NCBI RefSeq assembly: GCF_002736105.1
Contig: NZ_CP024123.1
Location: 3,092,001 to 3,156,000 of the forward strand
Source: Solibacillus sp. R5-41
GTDB lineage: Bacteria > Bacillota > Bacilli > Bacillales_A > Planococcaceae
Direction: 5' to 3'
Length of the DNA stretch: 64,000 nucleotides
Positions 55,314 through 64,000 of the stretch are shown in pieces. A program made the translations under genes and the position numbers. The notes below the pieces were generated by a model. The model was not told the DNA's origin and ran no database searches. It saw only the letters and a list, made by a program, of their open reading frames with translations. Positions within the stretch are counted from its first letter, which is position 1. Each line of letters opens with the position of its first letter.

Positions 55314-56126
55314 TTAGCCGAAACGACCTGTTATATAATCTTCTGTTCGTTGATCTTTTGGTGTTGAGAAAATCACATTTGTATCATCGTACTCTACAAC
55401 TTCTCCATTTAAGAAGAAAGCTGTCTTATCACTAATGCGCGCAGCCTGTTGCATGTTGTGCGTTACAATGACGATTGTATAGTCTTTTTTCATTTGCGTA
55501 ATCAGTTCTTCTACTTTTAATGTTGAAATTGGATCTAGTGCGCTCGTTGGTTCGTCCATTAAAATAACATCTGGCTTCATTGCAATGGCACGTGCAATAC
55601 AAATACGCTGTTGCTGACCGCCTGAAAGACCTAATGCTGATGTTTTTAAACGGTCCTTTACCTCATCCCAAATCGCCGCGCCTCGTAAAGATTCTTCTAC
55701 TAAAGCATCTAGCACTTTACGATTTTTAATTCCTTGCATACGTGGACCATAGGCTACATTGTCATAAATACTCATCGGGAACAGGTTCGATTTTTGGAAT
55801 ACCATCCCTACTTTTGTACGTAATTTTATAACATCATTTGAAGTGTAAATATCCTCACCATCAATATTAATGTTACCGATAACACGCACACCGTCAATTA
55901 AATCATTCATACGATTTAACGTACGTAAAAAAGTCGATTTACCACATCCCGAAGGACCGATTAAAGCCGTTACTTCTTTCTCCTTAATATCTAATGAGAC
56001 ATTAAATAATGCTTGCTTTTCCCCGTAGTATAAATTTATATCATTGACAAGAATTTTAGATTGCGCTGATACAGTAGAAACTTGTTGTTCGTTCACTGCT
56101 GCTACCTCGGTTACCATCATTACCAT
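55314..56126 (-). CDS. pstB: Phosphate ABC transporter ATPase PstB
   Basis: The 270-residue ATPase drives high-affinity phosphate uptake. Walker [10 protein letters not shown] and the following [12 protein letters not shown] are PstB-specific; signature [14 protein letters not shown], Walker [14 protein letters not shown], and H-loop [16 protein letters not shown] take ATG 56124-56126 as the start, since AAAGGAG is seven bases upstream; the ATG two codons earlier is too close to it. PstB is followed by phoU. Confidence 0.97.
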   Translation of the reverse strand: MVMMVTEVAAVNEQQVSTVSAQSKILVNDINLYYGEKQALFNVSLDIKEKEVTALIGPSGCGKSTFLRTLNRMNDLIDGVRVIGNINIDGEDIYTSNDVIKLRTKVGMVFQKSNLFPMSIYDNVAYGPRMQGIKNRKVLDALVEESLRGAAIWDEVKDRLKTSALGLSGGQQQRICIARAIAMKPDVILMDEPTSALDPISTLKVEELITQMKKDYTIVIVTHNMQQAARISDKTAFFLNGEVVEYDDTNVIFSTPKDQRTEDYITGRFG

Positions 56127-56141
56127 GTCCATTCTCCTTTG

Positions 56142-56966
56142 TTAATAATCTGCTTTATTGAACTTCTTCGAAATATATGTTGCCGATAAGTTAAGTGCTA
56201 AAATAATGAAAATCAATACGATTCCTATTGCTGCTGCTAAACCAATATCCCCTGATTCCTGTGTTACTAAGTACGAGTGTACCGTTAATGTACGAGCCGA
56301 CGAGAAAATACTATCTGGCATCGCGGCTACTGTACCTGCTGTTAAGAAAATCGCTGCCGACTCCCCTACAATTCGACCAATTGATAAAATAATACCTGCT
56401 AAAATACCAGGCATTGCGCTCGGTAAAATGACTTTATACAGTGTTTGAAGCTTTGTAGTTCCTAGTGCTAACGAGCCCTCACGATATGATGCTGGTACCG
56501 TTTTTAGCGCTTCTTCTGTCGTACGAATAATAACCGGTAAAACGATAATTGTTAAAGTTAATGAAGCAGCTATGATTGACATACCTAACTTCAAAATCGC
56601 TACGAAGAATACGGCACCGAATAGACCATAAATAATTGATGGAATACCTGTTAAGCTTTCCGTTGCATAACGGATGATGCGGACTAAGCGACCTTGCTTC
56701 GCATACTCCTGTAAGTAAACCGCTGCTAAAATACCAATTGGTGTTGCAATAACTAATGAAATGATAATTGTGTATAACGTTGTGACAATCATTGGGAAAA
56801 TCCCGCCGCCACCTATTGGTGAATAGTCACCAAAAATAAAATCAAAGCTAATGTATGAAAATCCTTTGTAGAATAAATATCCAACAATCGTTAATAAAAT
56901 CGCTACTGATACAAACGCTGAGCCCCAAAGCATTGCGCGTAGTAGATTATCTTTTGCTTGGCGCAT
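56142..56966 (-). CDS. pstA: Phosphate ABC transporter permease PstA
   Basis: A 274-residue permease with six predicted helices. The EAA-type loop is EALKTVPASYREGSLALGTTKLQ with VILPSAMPGILAGII after it. ATG 56964-56966 lies one base after the pstC stop, with AAGGTGG upstream; an in-frame GTG four codons earlier would overlap that site. Together with PstC it forms the membrane channel. Confidence 0.96.
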   Translation of the reverse strand: MRQAKDNLLRAMLWGSAFVSVAILLTIVGYLFYKGFSYISFDFIFGDYSPIGGGGIFPMIVTTLYTIIISLVIATPIGILAAVYLQEYAKQGRLVRIIRYATESLTGIPSIIYGLFGAVFFVAILKLGMSIIAASLTLTIIVLPVIIRTTEEALKTVPASYREGSLALGTTKLQTLYKVILPSAMPGILAGIILSIGRIVGESAAIFLTAGTVAAMPDSIFSSARTLTVHSYLVTQESGDIGLAAAIGIVLIFIILALNLSATYISKKFNKADY

Positions 56967-56967
56967 C

Positions 56968-57882
56968 TTAGTGACCACCTTTCGCTGTTAATCGAGCTAA
57001 TACTAAGTTTATAATTAAGATGAATGAGAATAATACGATACCTGTCGCAAATAACATTTCCTGATGTGTACCAGCTGCATAACCCATTTCAAGTGCAATA
57101 TTTGTAGTCAATGGACGTATACTGTCTGTCAGGCTTGTTGGAATAATTAAGGAGTTACCTGCAACTAAAATAACTGCCATTGTCTCACCTAATGCACGAC
57201 CAAGGCCTAAAACAATCGCAGCCATAATACCTGATTTTGCAGCTGGTACCACAACTTTAAAGATTGTCCCAATTTCAGAAACCCCTAGTGCTAATGAACC
57301 TTCACGATATGATTTTGGTACCGCACGAATTGCTGTTTCTGCTACTGTTACAATTGTCGGAAGCATCATAATCGCTAATACTAAAATAACTGCGATTAAG
57401 CTTTGCCCACGAGCAAGCCCTAAATTGTCTTGTAAAAATGGTACGATAATCGCTAAACCAAATACCCCATACAAAACAGATGGAATACCTGCTAATAATT
57501 GAATTGCTGGTGACACAATTTTCGCCACGCGCTTCGGTGCAATCTCAGCTAAAAAAATCGCTGTAAATAAACCAACCGGAACCCCGATTACTAAAGCACC
57601 AATTGTCGCATAAATCGATGCGACAATCATCGGGAAAATCCCGAATTTATCTTCACTTGGCACCCATTCTGATCCGAAGATAAAGCTTAGGAAGCTATAA
57701 TCGCCTGTTACGAATGGGTTAGCCCCTTTATAAAAAACAAATCCTACGATAAGTAATAAACTAATTACTGATAGCAATGCACAGGCTAAGAAAATTTTCG
57801 ATGATAATTTTTCAAAAAAGTACTTTCGTGCATTTCCTTTACTAATCTGTTGTTCTACTTCTTTTGTATGGTGTGTTGCCAC
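56968..57882 (-). CDS. pstC: Phosphate ABC transporter permease PstC
   Basis: A 304-residue permease with six helices and the EAA loop ETAIRAVPKSYREGSLALGV followed by VVVPAAKSGIMAAIVLGLGRALGETMAV. I start at GTG 57880-57882, because GGAGG is eight bases upstream; the first GTG at 57897 overlaps that site. A charged cytoplasmic N-terminus (ATHHTKEVEQQISKG) precedes TM1. It lies between pstS and pstA. Confidence 0.96.
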   Translation of the reverse strand: MATHHTKEVEQQISKGNARKYFFEKLSSKIFLACALLSVISLLLIVGFVFYKGANPFVTGDYSFLSFIFGSEWVPSEDKFGIFPMIVASIYATIGALVIGVPVGLFTAIFLAEIAPKRVAKIVSPAIQLLAGIPSVLYGVFGLAIIVPFLQDNLGLARGQSLIAVILVLAIMMLPTIVTVAETAIRAVPKSYREGSLALGVSEIGTIFKVVVPAAKSGIMAAIVLGLGRALGETMAVILVAGNSLIIPTSLTDSIRPLTTNIALEMGYAAGTHQEMLFATGIVLFSFILIINLVLARLTAKGGH

Positions 57883-57902
57883 TTTTTCGTCCTCCACGAC
57901 TA

Positions 57903-58733
57903 TTATTTCGTTAACGGAATTGCACCAGCTGATTCAACAATCTTTTGCCCTTCAGGCGTTAAAATAAACTCCATAAATTGCTTTGCTGACTCCGGTACAT
58001 CTTCTTTATGCACAAATAAAAATGGTCGAGATAGTTCATATTGTCCTGCTAACACATTTTCAGCCGTTGCTTGTACTCCATTGATATCCATTGTCGAAAC
58101 TGATTCATCAACATATTCAAAGGAAATGAATCCGATTGCATGCTTGTTCATTGCAACTGTCGTTTTAATATTCCCGTTACCACTTGCTACAATCGCATTC
58201 TTAATAAGTTGACCTGATTCATAGCCGACGATTTCTTGGAACGCATCGCGTGATCCTGAACCGTCCTCACGTGAAACAACAACAATTTCCATGTCCTTGC
58301 CACCAACCTCTTTCCAGTTCGTAACCTCACCTGTGAAAATTTGCTTCACCTGCTCCATCGTTAAATTTTTTACAGGATTAGAAGGATGTGTTACAACAAC
58401 AATCCCATCATAAGCAATAATCAGTTCTTGTAAATTACTGTCCTTCTCTTCTTGCTTTAAGTCACGTGATGCCATCCCGATTTGAGAAACACCGCTGATT
58501 GCATTTGTAATACCTGCCGAAGAACCTATTTGGTTTACTTCAATTTTCACATCGTTTTCTTCTTCATATTTCATAGCTAGCTTCTCTGCAAGAGGTCCTA
58601 CTGATGTTGAACCTGAAATCGTTACTAGCGAGCCACCCGTTTGCGTATCTGCTGTATCTTCTTCATTACTACAAGCTACAAGCATAGTTAATAGTACTGT
58701 AAAACAAACAAAGTAAAATGATTTTTTCCACAT
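57903..58733 (-). CDS. pstS: Phosphate-binding lipoprotein PstS
   Basis: A 276-residue extracytoplasmic phosphate-binding protein, anchored as a lipoprotein: signal MWKKSFYFVCFTVLLTMLVAC with lipobox LVAC and Cys21. Phosphate-binding loops include SGSTSVGP at about 41-48, the MASRD segment, and SREDGSGSRDAF. It is the first gene of pstSCAB-phoU-RR and lies downstream of a Pho box. GGGGGATT precedes the ATG. Confidence 0.96.
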   Translation of the reverse strand: MWKKSFYFVCFTVLLTMLVACSNEEDTADTQTGGSLVTISGSTSVGPLAEKLAMKYEEENDVKIEVNQIGSSAGITNAISGVSQIGMASRDLKQEEKDSNLQELIIAYDGIVVVTHPSNPVKNLTMEQVKQIFTGEVTNWKEVGGKDMEIVVVSREDGSGSRDAFQEIVGYESGQLIKNAIVASGNGNIKTTVAMNKHAIGFISFEYVDESVSTMDINGVQATAENVLAGQYELSRPFLFVHKEDVPESAKQFMEFILTPEGQKIVESAGAIPLTK

Positions 58734-58797
58734 GTTTGATTAATCCCCCAAGTAGTTTCTTCGTTACCTTAACAATAAAGAATTAAAATTAACCCCA

Positions 58798-58825
58798 TAT
58801 ATAAAGAATGTAAACCTTATGTAAA
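58798..58825 (-). promoter_or_regulatory. Pho box (PhoP-binding direct repeats) upstream of pstS
   Basis: On the minus strand TTTACA, five bases, TTTACA, five bases, TATATA gives three PhoP hexamers at 11-bp period, matching the known TT(A/C/T)ACA-N5 arrangement in Bacillus. It lies 65-92 bases before the pstS ATG. A weaker hexamer series (TTTACA, TCAACG, TTTATG) lies further upstream, at about 58829-58856. Confidence 0.82.
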
Positions 58826-59159
58826 TTTCATAAATCAGCCGTTGATAGACTGTAAAATATAATAATAATTCACTTTATTTTCTGACAAATATATCTGTAA
58901 CTAAATAAAATTTACGTTTATGCATTTGTTTAACTAATAAACTCCTAATTTATTTTTACTTCAATCCGTTCGAGTCGTTCGTTTTTTTGACTACTAATAG
59001 CAGTGAAATGAATTATTCTTTTACTTCCTTACATTACATTTCTTTCATCATACTTCTGCTACAAATTTGTCTAAAATTTGCCGATGTGCAGTTAGATTTC
59101 TTTATATTGGAAATATATCTTCTTTAAACTAACTCATTCTTATTACTTTTCTAAAATAA

Positions 59160-59340
59160 ATTTACATAGCGTTTACAAAAGGGGTGATATTGGCGAAAAT
59201 GGTGCGATGTTTATTGCTCGTACACGCGTGAAATCATTTTCGGATTCAAGAAGTTTCACTTGCATCAAAAGCCACGCTAAATTTAATTATTTATCGGATT
59301 TTTTCTAAGTGAGGGCTTTAATAGGTAACATTAGCCTTAT
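59160..59340 (+). other. Gap segment with an open frame but no supported gene
   Basis: A frame reading DIGENGAMFIARTRVKSFSD and ending at a TAA near 59306 precedes the strong terminator at 59348, but has no convincing start or family. It may be the tail of a lost gene. 58860-59160 shows nothing else. Confidence 0.2.
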
Positions 59341-59347
59341 ATCGAAT

Positions 59348-59391
59348 AAAAAAATTCGATTACGTTTCTTTCAACGTAATCGAATTTTTTT
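59348..59391. terminator. Strong hairpin terminator
   Basis: A 19-bp perfect stem, AAAAAAATTCGATTACGTT (59348-59366) with 59373-59391, has a six-base loop. No intact gene ends nearby on either strand, so it is left over from a lost gene or serves a small RNA. Confidence 0.85.
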
Positions 59392-59518
59392 AGTATGAAT
59401 AAACCAATATCACAAAATTTATTATTTATTAATATCAATTCCACTTTTAATATTCCTATCACATTAATAACTTATATCACAGTTCCCACAATGCTATTTT
59501 TGGACGTTCTTTAATTGT

Positions 59519-59640
59519 CTAATCATGGTTTTCGATGCGCGCTACTATATTATCAAATGATTTTATCGTATGATCAATTACTGCTTAATCCTTATTAAAT
59601 GTCACATAAGGATCGCCATCTTGTTCGCATAGCCAATACT
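59519..59640 (-). pseudogene. Decayed gene fragment, unrecognised
   Basis: The minus-strand frame reads YWLCEQDGDPYVTFNKD, stop, AVIDHTIKSFDNIVARIENHD and stop, with the preceding part (SIKGIRED) also broken. The text is protein-like and appears to be the C-terminal end of a gene. 59641-60020 is similarly degenerate, without an identifiable frame. Confidence 0.35.
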
Positions 59641-60024
59641 ACAATTGGAAACTCTAATCCTCTCTAATCCCTTTAATTGATGGATTGTTAAAAAAGATAC
59701 ACAACCGCTTAGTGCATACTCAGAATCACCTTGGAAACAGGGCATTGATTTTGTTAATCCCCGGAATTTGGTGATGAATTGAAAATAACGAGAAAATCAT
59801 ACTAATGCCGATTTTTTTTCTTCTCGAGTATCTGATAACTTTTCAATAAATTTTTGGCTGTTTTTTTTGCTTTTACTCGAATTGTTTATCTTGATTAATG
59901 TACTACCATCACCATTTCTAAAAAATTCGGTGAGTTCGATTCGAAACAGACAAATAGCATCTTCAAGGCACTTGCTTATTTAGAAACTTTTCATTTACTC
60001 CTTTTCTAACGGATTCTCAGAAAA

Positions 60025-60072
60025 AGAAAAAGCGCCTCAAACCCTTGATATTAAAGGATTTAAAGCGCTTTT
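60025..60072 (-). terminator. Terminator after tRNA-Arg
   Basis: AAAAAGCGC pairs with GCGCTTTT (60065-60072), with inner CCTTGATATTAAAGG pairing. It lies 37 bases past the tRNA 3' end on the minus strand, with a T run. Confidence 0.65.
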
Positions 60073-60108
60073 CAGTTGGTTCAAACTTATTCTATCCGAA
60101 CCTGATTA

Positions 60109-60182
<74 letters not shown>

Positions 60183-60348
60183 ATGTTTTTCATCACCGTT
60201 TTGGTAATTAAGACATTTTTTATTATAGGCTACAAATACTAGAAAGTCAACACGTAATTAAATATAAATTATTATTTGTACAAACTTATTCCAAAGAGAA
60301 CCCAATATTATAGATTCTCTTTAGTATATGTTCAAAACTTCTCAAACA

Positions 60349-60864
60349 TTAATAATCCATCGTGGGTCTTTCAAAAACCATTTGCTCCAACAAATTATTA
60401 TGATCCTCATAGCAATCAACGATATAATGCGTTTCCGAAATCGTAATCGTCATGAACGTTTTTTCTTTTAGGCGGCGTGGTTTTAAAAGGCTGCCTGGAT
60501 TCACAAACAGAGTACCGTCAATCAATTCCGCGCCTAACACGTGGGAATGACCGAAGCAAACGATTGTCGCTCCAACTTCCTTTGCGCGGTATGCGAGTCT
60601 CATCGGTGAATTTTTCACATCAAACAAATGTCCATGTGTCACATAAATGCGCTCGTCTGCCACTTGAAATAAAAGCTCATCCAAAAAGTTCGGATCTGCA
60701 TCACAATTGCCTTTTACCCGCTCTACACCTTGTAAATTAGGATGAGTAAATGGTAACTCACTATCTCCGCAATGAATGACCTTCTGTGCATCCGTGTGAT
60801 AGCTTCTTACCCGTTCAATTACCTCTGCATCTCCATGTGTATCACTCATTACGACTAGTTTCAT
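60349..60864 (-). CDS. ysnB: YfcE/YsnB-family metallophosphoesterase
   Basis: A 171-residue calcineurin-fold phosphodiesterase, the size of B. subtilis YsnB. Metal motifs: MSDTHGD at 6-12, HCGDSEL, KGNCD (the GNHD/C equivalent), VTHGHLFD and FGHSHV, then NPGSLLKPR. ATG 60862-60864 has AGGAG eight bases upstream; earlier in-frame starts overlap it. It follows rdgB in the same orientation, as in Bacillus, so it is probably in the rph operon. The physiological substrate is unknown. Confidence 0.92.
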   Translation of the reverse strand: MKLVVMSDTHGDAEVIERVRSYHTDAQKVIHCGDSELPFTHPNLQGVERVKGNCDADPNFLDELLFQVADERIYVTHGHLFDVKNSPMRLAYRAKEVGATIVCFGHSHVLGAELIDGTLFVNPGSLLKPRRLKEKTFMTITISETHYIVDCYEDHNNLLEQMVFERPTMDY

Positions 60865-60904
60865 TACCATCACTCCTATCCATTATGCCTTGGCAGAATG
60901 GGTG

Positions 60905-61498
60905 TTATTTTAATATTTCGGCTAATTTAAAGGCTAATTCACGAATAGCGTTGCCGCGGTGTGAAATGGCACCCTTTTCATCTGCTGATAGCTCAGCCAT
61001 ATGGCGTTGCAATGCCGGTACGTAGAAAATTGGATCATAGCCAAAGCCATTGGTTCCGCGCTTTTCCTCTGCAATGACCCCTTCGCATGTGCCAAACACC
61101 GTTTTTGTTTCCATGTTTGGACCGGCAATAGCTAGAGCACAGCAAAAACGAGCTGTACGCGCTTCTTCTGGGACATCCTTCATGTTTGCTAACACTTTCA
61201 CCATGTTTGCCTCATCGTCATGATCGCCAGCATAGCGTGCTGAATAGACGCCTGGTTCGCCGTTTAAAGCATCAATTGCTAAGCCGCTATCATCTGCAAT
61301 GACGATTTTTCCGAGTAAATTGGCCAATGTTTCTGCCTTTAAAATTGCATTATCTTCAAATGTAGTACCTGTTTCTTCTATTTCTAAATCAGGGGCAACA
61401 TCAAACATTGTTACGACTTCATATCCAAATGGTTGAAATAATGCTTCAAAATCCTTTGCTTTGCCTTTGTTTTTCGTTGCAATGACTACTTGTTTCAT
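60905..61498 (-). CDS. rdgB: dITP/XTP pyrophosphatase (RdgB/HAM1 family, YsnA)
   Basis: This house-cleaning enzyme hydrolyses dITP, ITP and XTP. The 197-residue protein has the nucleotide-binding start [28 protein letters not shown], the catalytic [24 protein letters not shown] region and GFGYDPIFY near 150, then SHRGNAI. Its ATG overlaps the rph stop as ATGA, so the two are translationally coupled. Confidence 0.96.
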   Translation of the reverse strand: MKQVVIATKNKGKAKDFEALFQPFGYEVVTMFDVAPDLEIEETGTTFEDNAILKAETLANLLGKIVIADDSGLAIDALNGEPGVYSARYAGDHDDEANMVKVLANMKDVPEEARTARFCCALAIAGPNMETKTVFGTCEGVIAEEKRGTNGFGYDPIFYVPALQRHMAELSADEKGAISHRGNAIRELAFKLAEILK

Positions 61499-62250
61499 TC
61501 AGCATCCACCTTTCCTACATAGCCTGCTAGCTCACCTAGTGCTGCTTTTTGAATATCGATTAATCGGGCAATTCCTACTTCCCCTAAATCTAATAATTCA
61601 TTTAACTCTGCACGTGAAAATGTCGCTTCTTCGCCAGTACCTTGCAGTTCTACAAATTGACCTGCACCTGTCATAATCACATTCATGTCCACATCCGCAG
61701 AAGAATCTTCAATATAATTTAAATCGAGTACAGCACCTATGTCTGAAAGCTTACCTACACTTGTCGCTGCTAAATAATCTGTTACTGGGAATTTTGCAAA
61801 TGGCTTATCCGCAGCTAATTTTGCTATTGCTTGTGTCATCGCAACAAATGCTCCTGTAATGGATGCTGTACGCGTGCCGCCATCAGCTTGAATGACATCA
61901 CAATCAATCCAAATCGTTTTTTCTCCAAGTGCCTCTAAATCGACAACCGCACGTAAAGCACGACCGATTAGGCGCTGAATTTCCATTGTACGCCCTGTTA
62001 CTTTTCCTGCTGATGATTCACGGCGTGTACGTTGCTCTGTAGCACGTGGAAGCATTGAATACTCCGCAGTAATCCAACCCTTGCCTTGTCCACGTAAAAA
62101 GCCTGGTACTTTCTCTTCAATCGTTGCCGTACAAATTACTTTTGTATTACCTACTGCAATTAATACAGAGCCTTCCGGATGCATTAAATAATTATTTTCA
62201 ATTTGAACTGGACGTAATTCATTCACAGCTCGTAAGTCATGTCTAGTCAT
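61495..62250 (-). CDS. rph: Ribonuclease PH
   Basis: A phosphorolytic 3'-5' exoribonuclease trimming tRNA 3' ends. The 251-residue protein contains the family markers [74 protein letters not shown] and the conserved [17 protein letters not shown] block. It is the first gene of rph-rdgB-ysnB. In B. subtilis gerM lies next to rph on the racE side; here only 147 bases separate rph from racE and gerM is absent from this spot. Confidence 0.97.
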   Translation of the reverse strand: MTRHDLRAVNELRPVQIENNYLMHPEGSVLIAVGNTKVICTATIEEKVPGFLRGQGKGWITAEYSMLPRATEQRTRRESSAGKVTGRTMEIQRLIGRALRAVVDLEALGEKTIWIDCDVIQADGGTRTASITGAFVAMTQAIAKLAADKPFAKFPVTDYLAATSVGKLSDIGAVLDLNYIEDSSADVDMNVIMTGAGQFVELQGTGEEATFSRAELNELLDLGEVGIARLIDIQKAALGELAGYVGKVDAE

Positions 62251-62338
62251 TGTTGACCTCCTAAATAGATTCGCGCACTTATTTTAACATATTTTTTTTA
62301 ACGCCTAAAGGAAAATTACCTTCCCGTAAAACACCATG

Positions 62339-62372
62339 CAAAAAAACTCAAATAGACTTTCATCTATCTGAG
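62339..62372 (-). terminator. Terminator after racE
   Basis: CTCAAATAGA pairs with TCTATCTGAG (62347-62372) allowing one mismatch, with six T on the minus strand. Confidence 0.75.
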
Positions 62373-62397
62373 CCTTTCGCAAATTTTTTATTTCGTA

Positions 62398-63192
62398 TTA
62401 AAATGAAATACGTCGAATCGTTAATTCACCTTGATCCAGCCAACGTTCAGCGATGGATCTGAAAATCGGTACTGAGCCCGATGCATGGAAAATATGTTTC
62501 GGTGATTCTTTGTCTGTACGCAACTGATTGGTATAGCTTAAAATCGCTTCAACATCCTTTGCCGTTTCTTCAGCAGAGGATAATACATTTACCCCCGTAC
62601 CTACCGCAGCTTCGATTTGCTTTTGTAAAATCGGATAATGTGTACAGCCTAAAATAACCGTATCAAAACGTTCATTTGCTATTGGATTTAAACCATTTGC
62701 TACTAAATCATATGAAAACTGCCCTTCATATTCACCACTTTCAACAAGCGGAACAAACGTAGGGCATGCAAGAGAAATAACCTTCGCCTTTGTCGCAAGG
62801 GAATTTAACGCATCCTCATAGGCTCCACTTTTTATCGTACCCTCTGTTGCTAATACGACAATTTCATTGCGTTTTGTCTTTTTTACTGCGGCCCTTGCCC
62901 CTGCATTTATGACACCTAAAACCGGAAATGGCATATGTTTTTGTAAACTTTCCAACGCTACTGCTGTCGCTGTATTGCAAGCAATAACAAGCAGTTTAAC
63001 ATTCATTTTTTCAAGTGCCTTTGCCATTTGCCAAGTAAAATTTCTTACTTCTTGTTTCGAACGTGGCCCGTATGGACAACGTGCTGTATCGCCAATATAA
63101 TAAATTGTTTCGTTCGGCAAAAGCTCCATTATCGCTTTTGCAACTGTTAACCCGCCAACTCCAGAATCGATTACACCAATTGGGGCATTCAC
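62398..63192 (-). CDS. racE: Glutamate racemase
   Basis: It converts L- to D-glutamate for peptidoglycan (and for poly-gamma-glutamate in some bacilli). The 264-residue protein has both catalytic cysteines: Cys72 in VIACNTATA and Cys183 in ILGCTHYP. IGVIDSGVGGLTV at the start and YIGDTARCPYG are family signatures. It lies just downstream of the MarR-type gene ysmB, as in Bacillus, where the order is gerE-ysmB-racE. Confidence 0.97.
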   Translation of the reverse strand: MNAPIGVIDSGVGGLTVAKAIMELLPNETIYYIGDTARCPYGPRSKQEVRNFTWQMAKALEKMNVKLLVIACNTATAVALESLQKHMPFPVLGVINAGARAAVKKTKRNEIVVLATEGTIKSGAYEDALNSLATKAKVISLACPTFVPLVESGEYEGQFSYDLVANGLNPIANERFDTVILGCTHYPILQKQIEAAVGTGVNVLSSAEETAKDVEAILSYTNQLRTDKESPKHIFHASGSVPIFRSIAERWLDQGELTIRRISF

Positions 63193-63208
63193 TACTACCG
63201 CCTCTATC

Positions 63209-63652
63209 CTATTTCATTAATAAATGTAACTTTTGTAAGTTATTTGATAATTGTTTAAATTCCGCTTCATCAAATTCACCCATAATATCATGTAAATAAT
63301 TTTGTCGTTTCAATATTACCTCTTCAATAATGCGTTCTCCTTCTGGTAAAAGGTGAATACGTACAACTCGGCGATCTTTTTCGTCACGTACACGCTGCAC
63401 TAACTCATTCTTTTCCATACGATCAACTAAATCCGTTGTCGTGCTAAACGCTAAATACATCTTTGTCGACAAATCTCCAATCGTCATATCACCTGACTCA
63501 TGTAACCATTGAAGCGCAACAAACTGTGGAGGTGTAATTGTATAATTACTTAAAATTTCACGACCTTTTTGCTTAATTAAGTGTGAAATATATCTTAATT
63601 CTTTTTCTAGGATTGCTACAGATTCAGAACTATGTTTGTTTTGGTCTGTCAT
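63209..63652 (-). CDS. ysmB: MarR-family transcriptional regulator YsmB
   Basis: A 147-residue winged-helix regulator. The DNA-binding part spans about 45-110: LHESGDMTIGDLSTKMYLAF, STTTDLVDRMEKNELVQRVR, DEKDRRVVRIHLLPEG (wing). Its position between gerE and racE matches B. subtilis ysmB. No obvious operator palindrome was found at its start. It is probably cotranscribed with racE (16-base gap). The ligand is unknown. Confidence 0.93.
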   Translation of the reverse strand: MTDQNKHSSESVAILEKELRYISHLIKQKGREILSNYTITPPQFVALQWLHESGDMTIGDLSTKMYLAFSTTTDLVDRMEKNELVQRVRDEKDRRVVRIHLLPEGERIIEEVILKRQNYLHDIMGEFDEAEFKQLSNNLQKLHLLMK

Positions 63653-63725
63653 CTAGTCCATTCACTCCCCAATACTTTTCATAATTCTATTTTGAAGTTT
63701 TTTGCGTAAAATAGCAAGTATCCAC

Positions 63726-63947
63726 TTAGTTTATAGATAATTCTTGCAATCGTAGTAATTCGATTAATGCTTGCGTTCTACTGGAGACTCCAAGTTTTTG
63801 AATGGTATTTGAAATATGATTACGAACAGTTTTTTCGCTAATGCCAAGTTTATTTGAAATATCTCGTGTCGAATAGTCTTTGATTAATAGCTCAAAAATT
63901 TCTCGTTCTCGCTTTGTTAACAGCGAACGATGCTGCGAACTAGTCAT
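63726..63947 (-). CDS. gerE: Late sporulation regulator GerE
   Basis: GerE is a small LuxR-type DNA-binding protein that acts in the mother cell with sigma-K to switch spore-coat genes. From ATG 63945-63947 (AGGAGG upstream) it has 73 residues, against 74 in B. subtilis. The helix-turn-helix is TKREREIFELLIKDYSTRDI, then SNKLGISEKTVRNHISNTIQKLGV, almost identical in plan to GerE. An upstream in-frame start 15 codons earlier has no ribosome-binding site. Confidence 0.95.
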   Translation of the reverse strand: MTSSQHRSLLTKREREIFELLIKDYSTRDISNKLGISEKTVRNHISNTIQKLGVSSRTQALIELLRLQELSIN

Positions 63948-63976
63948 TTTGCAACACCCTCCTATCCTCTTCTTTG

Positions 63977-63985
63977 TAAAGTATG
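63977..63985 (-). promoter_or_regulatory. Candidate sigma-K -10 element of gerE
   Basis: CATACTTTA on the minus strand matches the sigma-K -10 pattern CATA-N3-TA, 30 bases before the ATG. The -35 (AC) region falls at the window edge and cannot be judged. gerE is sigma-K dependent in B. subtilis. Confidence 0.4.
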
Positions 63986-64000
63986 TCAACACTACAAAGC

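Noticed and set aside
59524-59660. Assigning the decayed minus-strand fragment to a named DUF
   Set aside because: The text is protein-like, but I could not match it to a family with confidence.

Overview
This is a low-GC Firmicute chromosome segment from an endospore former. Family content and gene order suggest a Planococcaceae-type relative of Lysinibacillus/Solibacillus; this is an inference from the sequence, not a database match. Supporting features are gerE, spoVR, prkA and yhbH, the ysoA-tig-clpX-lon-ysxC block, the gerE-ysmB-racE / rph-rdgB-ysnB block, strong AGGAGG ribosome-binding sites and frequent TTG/GTG starts.

Layout. 1-7.5 kb: the start of a YjfB-like gene, then (all minus strand) ysoA, tig, clpX, lonA and ysxC, a protein quality-control and ribosome-assembly block. 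8-14.7 kb: proI-like, a two-gene carboxy(nor)spermidine pathway, selO, bioY with a probable BirA operator, and a universal stress protein. 15-19.3 kb: HAD and GNAT genes, head-to-head truncated genes, an ANT-like nucleotidyltransferase and a hydrolase. 19.4-26.3 kb: an RNase J-like nuclease, then spoVR, yhbH and prkA, whose best start codon is ATC. 26.9-33.3 kb: yycE, then a tripartite tricarboxylate transporter (tctCBA) beside its CitA/CitB-type two-component system. 33.5-47 kb: single metabolic, repair and regulatory genes (MBL, XRE, phosphatase, methyltransferase, Nudix, csp, DUF3243, photolyase, HrtAB-like ABC pair, MocR regulator, YfmQ-like protein, hydrolase). 47-53.9 kb: a decayed zone with IS remnants, a methyl-accepting chemotaxis receptor, several pseudogenes and a holin-led phage lysis remnant. 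53.9-58.8 kb: pstSCAB-phoU plus an OmpR-type response regulator, preceded by a clear Pho box. 60.1 kb: tRNA-Arg(UCU). 60.3-64 kb: ysnB, rdgB, rph, racE, ysmB and gerE.

The two ends are conserved backbone that lies close together in Bacillus subtilis (from memory). The roughly 53 kb between them looks like a variable region, with the tRNA-Arg gene at its right edge. At least five copies of a modular intergenic repeat (7.7, 13.3, 14.9, 18.0 and 24.1 kb) are the least explained element here. The ATC start of prkA and the alternative-hairpin leader before the metallo-beta-lactamase-fold gene are the other two points most worth checking.
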